Origin: Spirochaetaceae bacterium
GTDB taxonomy: Bacteria; Spirochaetota; Spirochaetia; Treponematales; Treponemataceae
Direction of reading: 5' to 3'
Assembly (NCBI GenBank): GCA_031271875.1
Contig: JAISVD010000070.1
Coordinates: 1 to 13,182 of the forward strand
DNA: 13,182 nucleotides
Every line of letters starts with the position of its first letter. Position 1 is the first letter of the stretch. Below the pieces are notes generated by a model. It was not told where the DNA came from. It saw only the letters and a list, made by a program, of their open reading frames with translations, and ran no database searches. A program made the position numbers and the translations under genes. Of this stretch, positions 6,601-12,989 are shown piece by piece.

Positions 6601-8301
6601 CTACGTCTTCTTTTCCCCTGTAATACAGCTTGCCGGGCAGCGGCGGGCGCAGGCCCCGCATCCGATACAGTTGTCGTTGATCGTGAAGATGACCAGGTAC
6701 TTGCATTTTCCCGCGGCGCATTTTTTATTTACAATATGGTCAATATATTCCTTCTCAAATTTTTTGACCGTTGAAAGCGTCGGATTGGGAGCCGACTGGC
6801 CGAGAGCGCAGAGAGACGATTTCTGCATCGAGAATCCGATATCCTTCAGCTGTTCCAGATCGACCATCTCTCCGTTACCCTTGGATATTTTATCGAGGAT
6901 GCGGTAAAGCTGGCGGGTTCCGATACGGCAGGGAGAGCATTTTCCGCAGGACTCGTCAACACAGAACTCCATATAGAATTTTGAAACGTCTACGACGCAG
7001 TCGTCTTCATCCATGACAATCATACCGCCGGAACCCATCATCGAACCCAGCCGGGTGAGAGCGCCGAAGTCGATTGGCGTATCAAGGTTCTCTTCGGTGA
7101 TGATACCTCCCGAGGGACCGCCGGTCTGGACACCCTTGAATTTCTTTCCGTCCTTGATGCCGCCGCCTATTTCGAAGATGATCTCCCTGAGTGTGGTTCC
7201 CATGGGAACTTCAACCAGTCCGGAATTTTTTATTTTTCCCGTGAGGGCAAAAACTTTTGTTCCCTTTGAGTCGTCAGTACCTATTTTTGAGAACCAGTCG
7301 GCTCCTTTGGTCAGTATGACAGGAATATTGGCCCAGGTTTCAACGTTATTGATAACCGTCGGTTTATCCCAGAGTCCGCTCTGTGCCGGAAACGGCGGTT
7401 TTGGGGTGGGCATTCCCCGCTTTCCCTCAATGGAACGCAGCAGAGCCGTTTCTTCGCCGCAGACGAAGGCCCCTGCGCCAAGGCGGATCTCTATGTCAAA
7501 ATCAAAACCGCTGCCGAGTATGTTTTTTCCGAGAAGTCCCGCTTCATGGGCCTGGTTCATGGCGATCTTGAGGCGGTCGATGGCAAGGGGATATTCCGCC
7601 CGGATGTAGATGAAGCCCTTGTTGGCGCCGACGGCTTTGCCGCAGATGGTCATCGCTTCAAGCACTGAATGGGGATCCCCTTCAATGGTTGAACGGTCCA
7701 TGTACGCGCCGGGATCGCCTTCGTCCGCGTTACAGACAACGTATTTTACATCCCCGGGGGCTTTCATTGCCGCTTCCCACTTGAGACCGGTGGGGAATCC
7801 GGCGCCTCCGCGGCCGCGCAGTCCGGATTTTTTCACCTCATCGATGATCTGCTGGGGGGCGAGCTCAAAGAGCGCTTTTTCCAGGGCGAGATAGCCGTCC
7901 CGGGCTATATACTCGCTGATATCTTCGGGGTTGATGACACCGCAGTTGCGCAGGACGATACGGAGCTGTTTCTGGTAGAATTCGATCTCCTCCACGGAGT
8001 CGATGCTCTTCTTTCCCTTTGAATACAGCAGCCGGGGAACTTCCCGTCCCTTTACAATCTGCTCGGCGATGATCTCCTTCGCGTCTTCCGGCTTCACTTC
8101 TACATAGAAGGAATCTTCAGGGAGGACCTTTACGATGGGGCCTTTTTCGCAGAAGCCAAAGCAGCCTGTTTTAACGATCTGTACCTGATCGAGTACCTTG
8201 TAGTTTTTCGCTTCCGCGATCAGGTTTTTATAAATTTCATCGGCGTTGCTGGATTCGCACCCTGTTCCGCCGCAGACAAGAATATAATGGTTATAGGCCA
8301 T
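6601..8301 (-). CDS. hndC: NAD(P)H-oxidising flavoprotein subunit of [FeFe] hydrogenase (HndC/HydB, NuoF-like), interrupted by TAG
   Basis: The 566 residues up to the TAG carry FMN, NAD(P) and Fe-S sites and would pass electrons between NAD(P)(H) and the hydrogenase. The domains in order are: a thioredoxin-like [2Fe-2S] ferredoxin (C10, C15, C47, C51); the NuoF core with the FMN-binding loop GLRGRGGAGFPTGLKWE (160-176), CNADEGDPGAY (190-200) and GAGAFVCGEETALL (276-289); the NuoF [4Fe-4S] site (C452, C455, C458, C498); and the first half of a two-cluster ferredoxin (C545/548/551/555). The second half (C575/578/581/585) lies beyond the TAG. In two-cluster ferredoxins each motif lends one cysteine to the other cluster, so the truncated form would miss ligands for both. 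Start: AGGAG ends 9 nt before ATG 8301, overlapping the hndB stop. Counting the TAG codon the full frame has 593 codons, close to the family's usual length. Confidence 0.93.
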   Translation of the reverse strand: MAYNHYILVCGGTGCESSNADEIYKNLIAEAKNYKVLDQVQIVKTGCFGFCEKGPIVKVLPEDSFYVEVKPEDAKEIIAEQIVKGREVPRLLYSKGKKSIDSVEEIEFYQKQLRIVLRNCGVINPEDISEYIARDGYLALEKALFELAPQQIIDEVKKSGLRGRGGAGFPTGLKWEAAMKAPGDVKYVVCNADEGDPGAYMDRSTIEGDPHSVLEAMTICGKAVGANKGFIYIRAEYPLAIDRLKIAMNQAHEAGLLGKNILGSGFDFDIEIRLGAGAFVCGEETALLRSIEGKRGMPTPKPPFPAQSGLWDKPTVINNVETWANIPVILTKGADWFSKIGTDDSKGTKVFALTGKIKNSGLVEVPMGTTLREIIFEIGGGIKDGKKFKGVQTGGPSGGIITEENLDTPIDFGALTRLGSMMGSGGMIVMDEDDCVVDVSKFYMEFCVDESCGKCSPCRIGTRQLYRILDKISKGNGEMVDLEQLKDIGFSMQKSSLCALGQSAPNPTLSTVKKFEKEYIDHIVNKKCAAGKCKYLVIFTINDNCIGCGACARRCPASCITGEKKT

Positions 8302-8313
8302 GAATGGGATCTC

Positions 8314-8709
8314 CTAGTTCTTAATAATATCAGTGGATGGGCGATCCAGAATGAGTTTGTCCAGCAGCTCCTTGTGTATCAGGTGCTTCTCTACAATTGT
8401 TTTCGCCACATCCGCATCGACCTTGCCGTAAATAACTGTGGGCATGTCAGGGACAATCACTTCAACAGTGGGTTCATTTGAGCACAGCCCCATGCAGCCT
8501 GTCTGTCGGATGATGACATCTCCTGCCAGCCCCTTCTCATCAAGGGTCTGGATGAACGATTCAAGGGTCGCTTTTGCCCCTGCGGCAATACCGCAGGTTC
8601 CCATACCGACGATTACCTGCATACTTTTTCCGTCGGTATCACGTTTTTTCATCTCCTGCTGCTTCTCTCCGCGGAGACGGCGCAGTTCTTCAAGGGACAT
8701 TTTCGCCAT
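8314..8709 (-). CDS. hndB: HndB-type thioredoxin-like [2Fe-2S] ferredoxin subunit
   Basis: This 131-residue small subunit of NAD(P)-linked [FeFe] hydrogenases resembles the C-terminal half of NuoE. The N-terminal MAKMSLEELRRLRGEK is the charged helix typical of HndB, followed by a thioredoxin-like domain with GMGTCGIAAGAK (36-46) and TGCMGLCSNEPTVEV (70-84). Only three cysteines are present (C39, C72, C76); the second cysteine of the first NuoE motif is replaced, which as far as I recall is common in this subfamily. ATG 8709 is chosen for the AGGAG 7 nt upstream and the family-like N-terminus; an in-frame ATG at 8754 would add 15 unrelated residues. A small hairpin (8745-8758) sits in the gap after the ATPase gene. 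The TAG stop is 12 nt before hndC and in the same frame. Confidence 0.9.
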   Translation of the reverse strand: MAKMSLEELRRLRGEKQQEMKKRDTDGKSMQVIVGMGTCGIAAGAKATLESFIQTLDEKGLAGDVIIRQTGCMGLCSNEPTVEVIVPDMPTVIYGKVDADVAKTIVEKHLIHKELLDKLILDRPSTDIIKN

Positions 8710-8769
8710 TTCTATACTCCTATACCTTGTTTCATTTATTCTGCCGGGATTCATCCCGCTGAACTTGCT

Positions 8770-9315
8770 TCAGCCCTCCTCAAGTCCTTCGAGATAAGAT
8801 CCGAGGAGGACCATGGATTCCGCATCGTCCAGGGAACCGAGCGCATCGATCAGTTCCGAGCGCAGTATCCGGTAGTCAAGGGCTCCGTTTTTTGCCGTCC
8901 TTTTTCTGACAATTTCCATTTCATAGCTCTCCGGAAATGTAAGTATCTGACGGAAAAAGCCGGTGATACTGCCGACCGGAGGCGTATCGATATGCGTCAT
9001 ATCTATCCGGCAGAAGACCGTTGTCCCGGCTCCGGGTTTTGATGTAATATCCCACTCGCCTCCTGTTGAGGAAGCTGTCTGTATGAGAAAGGGAATCCCG
9101 AGTCCTACCTTTCTGTTGGGGTGTTTCTTTCCGTCGGTGTAAAAAGGGTCTTTCACCTTTTTCATATCCTCAGGAGCGATGCCTTTTCCGTTATCACGAA
9201 TATATACGGTAAGATGTGTTTCCGTTTCGGTAAATTCCACCGTGATTCTTGACGAACCCGCTTCAATGGCATTCTGGGTAAGGTCCGTAAACAGATCACA
9301 GAGGGTATAATGCAT
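8770..9315 (-). CDS. Orphan histidine-kinase-type ATPase domain protein in the hydrogenase operon
   Basis: This 181-residue protein has a GHKL ATP-binding fold: N box DLTQNAIEAG (11-20), G1 box DNGKGI (41-46), an F-box-like segment at DPFYTDG (56-62), G2 box GLGIPF (71-76) and GAGTTV (95-100). It has no histidine phospho-acceptor domain, sensor domain or membrane segment, so it resembles anti-sigma-factor or stand-alone kinases more than a full sensor kinase. Residues 105-181 form an acidic, helical extension I do not recognise. The ATG at 9315 lies 5 nt after the hndA stop and the gene sits between hndA and hndB, so it is co-transcribed with the hydrogenase. A similar gene occurs at this place in other hnd-type operons, but its role is not established. 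A regulatory or maturation role is an inference. Confidence 0.85.
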   Translation of the reverse strand: MHYTLCDLFTDLTQNAIEAGSSRITVEFTETETHLTVYIRDNGKGIAPEDMKKVKDPFYTDGKKHPNRKVGLGIPFLIQTASSTGGEWDITSKPGAGTTVFCRIDMTHIDTPPVGSITGFFRQILTFPESYEMEIVRKRTAKNGALDYRILRSELIDALGSLDDAESMVLLGSYLEGLEEG

Positions 9316-9320
9316 GAGTA

Positions 9321-9803
9321 TTACATATCCTCGTACTTATTGATGATTTCCTGCATCTGGTTCTTTGTCAGTTTTCCGTATACTTCTCCGTTTACGGAAA
9401 GAACCGGCGCGAGTCCGCAGCAGCCGATACAGCGGACCGGTTCAACAGAAAATAATCCGTCCGAGGTAGTAATCTCTCCCGCCCCGAGTCCGAGGATGCT
9501 TTTTGCCTCATCAATGAGGTCCTGTCCGCCTTTGAGATAACAGGCTGTTCCGAGACAGACGGACATTATGTTTTTTCCGGGTTTTGTTGTCTTGAAAAAG
9601 TGATAAAAAGACATAACACCGTAAACCCGCGCAAGCTGGGTATGTAATTTGTCAGCCACCATCCGGGCAGCTTCTTTGGAAATATAACCTTGCTCCTGCT
9701 GTACCTTGTGAAGAACCATGATCAGATTTCCCGGTTTATTTTTCCAGTCGTCGATAAATTGTTCGAGTTCTCTCGAGAACTCTACGGCCTGTGTTTCAGC
9801 CAT
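9321..9803 (-). CDS. hndA: HndA-type NuoE-like [2Fe-2S] subunit of NAD(P)-linked [FeFe] hydrogenase
   Basis: This 160-residue protein is the NuoE/HydC-like subunit that partners HndC. A helical N-terminal part (about 5-75, including GNLIMVLHKVQQEQGYIS) precedes a thioredoxin-like domain that binds a [2Fe-2S] cluster through C83, C88 (VCLGTACYLKGG) and C125, C129 (RCIGCCGLAP). All four ligands are present. It is the first gene of the operon. ATG 9803 is preferred because GGGGG sits 6 nt upstream and the N-terminus MAETQAVEF looks natural; an in-frame ATG at 9818 would add five residues without a Shine-Dalgarno. Confidence 0.95.
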   Translation of the reverse strand: MAETQAVEFSRELEQFIDDWKNKPGNLIMVLHKVQQEQGYISKEAARMVADKLHTQLARVYGVMSFYHFFKTTKPGKNIMSVCLGTACYLKGGQDLIDEAKSILGLGAGEITTSDGLFSVEPVRCIGCCGLAPVLSVNGEVYGKLTKNQMQEIINKYEDM

Positions 9804-9818
9804 GAAAAACCCCCGCAT

Positions 9819-9834
9819 CGATAAAATTCTATCG
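9819..9834. promoter_or_regulatory. 16-bp near-perfect palindrome in the hndA leader (candidate operator)
   Basis: CGATAAAATTCTATCG reads the same on both strands except for one position pair. It lies 16 nt before the hndA start and about 30 nt downstream of the expected transcription start, where a bound repressor could block elongation. It does not match a binding site I know well. Confidence 0.35.
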
Positions 9835-9868
9835 GTTTAAAAATATACTTACCGCATAGATTTGACTC

Positions 9869-9897
9869 ATTATAAACTGAAACACCGAATAATGCAA
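9869..9897 (-). promoter_or_regulatory. Candidate promoter of the hydrogenase operon
   Basis: On the minus strand, TTGCAT (9897-9892) lies 17 bp before a perfect TATAAT (9874-9869). The -35 box matches the consensus at only three positions. Transcription would start near 9862, giving a leader of about 60 nt before hndA. No equally good alternative was seen between hndA and the divergent transporter gene. Confidence 0.5.
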
Positions 9898-9968
9898 TGG
9901 AGTTACATCTGATAGAAAAAACGGATATTTTTTACTGTTTTATGCCGGATATCTACCGAAATATCCCC

Positions 9969-9998
9969 TTGATACAGGGATTATAGGCGTTTTATACT
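9969..9998 (+). promoter_or_regulatory. Promoter of the SulP transporter gene, placed for a leaderless mRNA
   Basis: TTGATA (9969-9974), an 18-bp spacer and TATACT (9993-9998), each one mismatch from the sigma-70 consensus. The start point 7 nt after the -10 box falls on 10005-10006, the first base of the ATG. No Shine-Dalgarno precedes that ATG, consistent with a leaderless transcript. Confidence 0.6.
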
Positions 9999-10005
9999 TA
10001 CTTTT

Positions 10006-11697
10006 ATGGATTCATTTAAATTAGTCTCTCCCCGGGATTTTATCCCCCGGACATTCGATCTGTTCATGAAAAAGGATGGTATACGATACAATCGTACTTC
10101 CTTTGTAAAGGATTGCATAGCGGGAATAACAGTGGGGGTTGTTGCTTTACCCCTTTCGATGGCATTCAGTATCGCCGCAGGGGGCACTCCCGCTCAGGGG
10201 CTGTATACGGCGATCTTCGCGGGTTTTCTCATCAGTTTTCTGGGAGGAAGCCGTTACCAGATAGGCGGCCCCACAGGCGCTTTTGTGGTGATTATTTTTG
10301 GAGTGATCGCACAGCACGGGATGACAGGGCTCATGCTCGCAACCATCCTTGCTGGAATCATGCTTGTTGTGATGGGGCTGACGGGGATAGGGGTTTTCAT
10401 TAAATTTATACCCTATCCTGTAACGACCGGTTTTACTACCGGAATAGGGCTGCTTATTTTTTCCCAGCAGATAAAGGATTTTTTTGGACTTCCGATTGTC
10501 CACAGTTCCCCCGATTTTATCAGGAAATGGATGGAGTATATACGGTTTTTTCCGCTTTTTGATCCCTCGACTCTGGCGACAGGCGCGGGGACTATTGCTG
10601 TAATACTGCTGGTCAGAAAGTTTTTTCCCCGGATTCCCGGCGCTGTAGCGGGGGTGGTTACCGCTACAGTTATATGCGCCCTGTTTTCACTGCCTCTGGA
10701 TACCGTCGGCAGCCGTTTTGGCGGCATACCATCGTCACTGCCCGTTCCCGCGTTTCCCTCCTTCATCTGGAGGCTTGTCAGGGAGGTGCTTCCTGATGCG
10801 TTCACCCTCGCGTTTCTTGCGGCGATTGAGTCGCTGCTGTCCGCAGTAGTCGCCGATGGTATGACCGGTGACCGCCATAACGCGAATATGGAGCTTGTCG
10901 CGCAAGGGGTGGGTAATATTGCCAGCGCTCTCTTCGGCGGTATTCCCGCGACCGGCGCCATTGCCAGAACCGCTACCAATATAAAAGCCGGAGCCGTCAG
11001 TCCTGTGGCGGGAATGGTTCACGCGCTGACGCTGGTACTGTTCATTCTGTTTCTCGCTCCGGCGGCGTCTTTGATTCCCCTTGCCAGTCTCTCGGCTGTT
11101 CTCATGGTGGTTGCCTGGGATATGAGCAATCTGCCCCGATTTGTCCGTATTATCCGCCGGGCTCCCAGAAGCGATGCTATTGTGCTTCTTTCCACCTTTA
11201 TCCTGACCGTGGTTGTGGACCTCACCTTTGCCGTGGAGGTGGGGGTTGTGCTTGCGGTATTTCTCTTCCTCCGCAGGATGATTGAGGTGAGCGATATCAA
11301 ACCCGGCGGCAGCGGATTCGGATCGGAACTTGTTTTTGGGAACCGAGGCGGCGGCGATATACGGCCTGAGTCTCCGAAAAACATTGAGATTTACGAAATT
11401 ACCGGGCCTTTTTTCTTTGGCGTTGCGGATATGCTCCAGAACCTGCTCCGGCAGGTGGTAAAAACGCCGGACGCTTTTATTCTGCGCATGAGGGATGTTC
11501 CCGCCATCGATTCGACGGGAATTGCCGCGCTTGAATCGTTTCTCGTCCAGTGCCGCCGCCGGAAGATCAGGCTTGTTTTATGTGAAATCCGCGAGCAGCC
11601 CGCAAAGGCGCTGGAAAAGTCGGGGTTCAGCAGTGAGCTGGGTAAGGAAAATATTGTCGGGAATCTTGAGGAAGCGGTTGGGCTTGTGGGGAAGTAA
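10006..11697 (+). CDS. SulP (SLC26) family anion transporter with STAS domain
   Basis: This 563-residue inner-membrane transporter has a hydrophobic core at about 35-425. SulP features include GGPTGAFVVII (87-97), AIESLLSAVVADGMTGDRHN (273-292) and FGGIPATGAIARTATN (310-325). The cytoplasmic STAS domain is at about 459-560, with the VPAIDSTGIAALESF core at 498-512. SulP members carry sulfate, bicarbonate, C4-dicarboxylates or other anions, and the substrate cannot be read from sequence alone. The ATG at 10006 lacks a Shine-Dalgarno, but a strong promoter ends 7 nt upstream; the next in-frame ATG (10066) has no better signal and would cut the conserved N-terminus. The gene is divergent from the hydrogenase operon, 202 nt from hndA, and has its own promoter. 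Confidence 0.93.
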   Translation: MDSFKLVSPRDFIPRTFDLFMKKDGIRYNRTSFVKDCIAGITVGVVALPLSMAFSIAAGGTPAQGLYTAIFAGFLISFLGGSRYQIGGPTGAFVVIIFGVIAQHGMTGLMLATILAGIMLVVMGLTGIGVFIKFIPYPVTTGFTTGIGLLIFSQQIKDFFGLPIVHSSPDFIRKWMEYIRFFPLFDPSTLATGAGTIAVILLVRKFFPRIPGAVAGVVTATVICALFSLPLDTVGSRFGGIPSSLPVPAFPSFIWRLVREVLPDAFTLAFLAAIESLLSAVVADGMTGDRHNANMELVAQGVGNIASALFGGIPATGAIARTATNIKAGAVSPVAGMVHALTLVLFILFLAPAASLIPLASLSAVLMVVAWDMSNLPRFVRIIRRAPRSDAIVLLSTFILTVVVDLTFAVEVGVVLAVFLFLRRMIEVSDIKPGGSGFGSELVFGNRGGGDIRPESPKNIEIYEITGPFFFGVADMLQNLLRQVVKTPDAFILRMRDVPAIDSTGIAALESFLVQCRRRKIRLVLCEIREQPAKALEKSGFSSELGKENIVGNLEEAVGLVGK

Positions 11698-11702
11698 TTG
11701 TA

Positions 11703-11745
11703 TGTGGGGCAGGACAAAGCCCCACACAAGTAAAAACAGTTTTTT
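11703..11745 (+). terminator. Terminator-like hairpin after the SulP gene
   Basis: TGTGGGGC (11703-11710) pairs with GCCCCACA (11719-11726), 8 bp with an 8-nt loop, starting 5 nt after the stop codon. The T-run TTTTTT (11740-11745) comes 13 nt after the stem, further than ideal. Confidence 0.5.
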
Positions 11746-11864
11746 CCTTTTCGTTGCCGCAGGTTGTATCCTCTGATTGGGAACTATAGAAGATAGTACG
11801 GAAAAGCCAACCAATAATATGAGTGTGATTAGAACAAATTTGAAGTCGCTGATATAGTTTAGCG

Positions 11865-11904
11865 TAAAATAAACCACCATAGAAATCTGTGGTGGTTTAT
11901 TTTA
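11865..11904. terminator. Bidirectional AT-rich intrinsic terminator
   Basis: The perfect 15-bp stem pairs 11865-11879 with 11890-11904 (TAAAATAAACCACCA against TGGTGGTTTATTTTA), with an added TG pair and an 8-nt loop. The A/T tract in each arm gives a U-rich 3' end in either direction. It lies in the 377-nt gap between the SulP gene and the DUF3782-like gene. I see no gene in that gap; 11746-11864 holds nothing else recognisable. Confidence 0.75.
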
Positions 11905-11911
11905 TTTATGG

Positions 11912-11932
11912 TTGCAATTGCCTCGATATACT
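11912..11932 (+). repeat. Direct repeat, left copy, flanking the DUF3782-like gene
   Basis: This 21-nt sequence begins TTGCAATTG and ends TACT. It matches 12744-12764 at 18 of 21 positions. The two copies lie on either side of the 211-codon gene, 163 nt before its start and 34 nt after its stop. Confidence 0.5.
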
Positions 11933-12025
11933 CGAAAAATTCTGACAAAAAATATTCATTTTCAGACTGAAAAACGATGAAGAAGAGCTGATATGTAATA
12001 CAGGAAGCGAGTTACGTTGTTTTCC

Positions 12026-12054
12026 TTTACCGAACTTCAAAAGTTTGTTACACT
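12026..12054 (+). promoter_or_regulatory. Weak promoter candidate for the DUF3782-like gene
   Basis: TTTACC (12026-12031), a 17-bp spacer and TACACT (12049-12054). Transcription would start near 12061, giving a leader of about 14 nt. Confidence 0.35.
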
Positions 12055-12074
12055 AAAGAGAACTGTGGGGAGTA

Positions 12075-12710
12075 ATGCAAATAATTAAAGCAAAAACGAA
12101 AAAGGGTACGAAAAACGCCGTCAGGAAACCGGTAAAAAGGATACCCCGGAAAGACATTGAGGCTGATTTTGATCGGATTCGGAAAACCCTTGATGAGATC
12201 GCCTTGATTCAGAGAGAAACCGAAGAGGAGATGAGAAGTCTGCGTCTGGTCCACAAGGAGACCGAGAAAACTCTTAATAAGGCCATCGGCGGTCTCAGTA
12301 ATACTGTGGGTTCTTTGATTGAACATGTCATGACTCCCGATTTACTCCGCAAGTTTAGACAATTTGGTTTTACCTTTGACTATGTAACCACCATAAAATG
12401 GGCTGACGGGGAAGGTAATATCTACACAGAAATCGATGGTTTTCTGGAAAACGGAGAGCAGGCAATGGTAGTGGAAGTAAAAACGACCCTGCGCCGAAAT
12501 GATGTAGATGATCATCTGCAACGCATGGAACGGGTACGCATATATGCCGATAATCACGGCGACAGGCGGAAGTTTTTGGGCGCAATGGCTGCGGCGATAA
12601 TCGACAGGGATACCAAAACCTATGCCCTGTCAAAAGGTTTTTTTGTTATTGAGCCGTCAGGTGAGGATGTAAAAGTAACAAAACCTGATTCTGAACCAAA
12701 AATGTGGTAA
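12075..12710 (+). CDS. PD-(D/E)XK nuclease-fold protein, DUF3782-like, with coiled-coil N-terminus
   Basis: This 211-residue protein has a very basic N-terminus (residues 1-27, about ten Lys/Arg), then a charged coiled-coil helix (about 28-75). The C-terminal domain resembles the PD-(D/E)XK fold of DUF3782-like proteins. E83 is in SLIEHVM, EID at 119-121 supplies the aspartate, and VVEVKT at 132-137 supplies the E-x-K pair (E134, K136), followed by a helix LRRNDVDDHLQRMERVR. The catalytic set is therefore intact, which fits an active nuclease, but the substrate and role are unknown for this group. The gene stands alone between a terminator and a small ORF. GGGG at 12067-12070 lies 4 nt before the ATG, a short Shine-Dalgarno spacing. 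It could be a defence or DNA-repair nuclease (inference). Confidence 0.8.
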   Translation: MQIIKAKTKKGTKNAVRKPVKRIPRKDIEADFDRIRKTLDEIALIQRETEEEMRSLRLVHKETEKTLNKAIGGLSNTVGSLIEHVMTPDLLRKFRQFGFTFDYVTTIKWADGEGNIYTEIDGFLENGEQAMVVEVKTTLRRNDVDDHLQRMERVRIYADNHGDRRKFLGAMAAAIIDRDTKTYALSKGFFVIEPSGEDVKVTKPDSEPKMW

Positions 12711-12743
12711 CTGGAGAGGCGATTGCATAATCTATCCCGAGTC

Positions 12744-12764
12744 TTGCAATTGTCTCTATTTACT
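12744..12764 (+). repeat. Direct repeat, right copy, flanking the DUF3782-like gene
   Basis: This is the partner of 11912-11932, with 18 of 21 positions identical. It lies between the DUF3782-like gene and the 56-codon small ORF. The spacing between copies is 832 nt. Confidence 0.5.
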
Positions 12765-12818
12765 ATGAAGACCATATGATTCATAATTAAGCGATAATAC
12801 AGGGGAGAATATATAACT

Positions 12819-12989
12819 ATGCGCAGCGACAGAATGTACGAGGTCAATGAAAAACTCGATGAGGTCCGGACACTGTTTTATAATCTGCTTGATTTTGATG
12901 AAGATGATATCTCCGAAAAAAAAGAGAGCGCCAAACGGGAACTGCGGTTTGCGCTTAACGATTTGCGGAATGCTGCGGAACTGTTATAA
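12819..12989 (+). CDS. Small acidic helical protein (56 residues), unknown function
   Basis: The ATG at 12819 is preceded by AGGGGAG (12801-12807, spacing 11 nt) and the frame ends at TAA 12987-12989. The product begins MRSDRMYEVNEKLDEVR, has an acidic middle LLDFDEDDISEKKE (23-36) and ends NDLRNAAELL; it is predicted helical, with no cysteine or membrane segment. I do not recognise it. A good terminator hairpin follows 13 nt after the stop, which supports a real transcription unit. The last 35 nt overlap the 3' end of the convergent CBM48 gene. Confidence 0.6.
   Translation: MRSDRMYEVNEKLDEVRTLFYNLLDFDEDDISEKKESAKRELRFALNDLRNAAELL

Noticed and set aside
7013..7609. A 198-codon open frame on the plus strand inside hndC
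   Set aside because: Antisense to the NuoF-like core with all its motifs; the Pro/Ser-rich translation is typical of a shadow frame.
10413..10979. A 188-codon open frame on the minus strand inside the SulP gene
   Set aside because: Overlaps the conserved transporter core and shows no domain or start signal.
11578..11880. A 100-codon minus-strand frame with one hydrophobic segment (LITLILLVGFSVLSSIV)
   Set aside because: Its start lies in the terminator hairpin, most of its second half is antisense to the STAS domain, and it has no Shine-Dalgarno; a decayed remnant cannot be excluded but is not supported.
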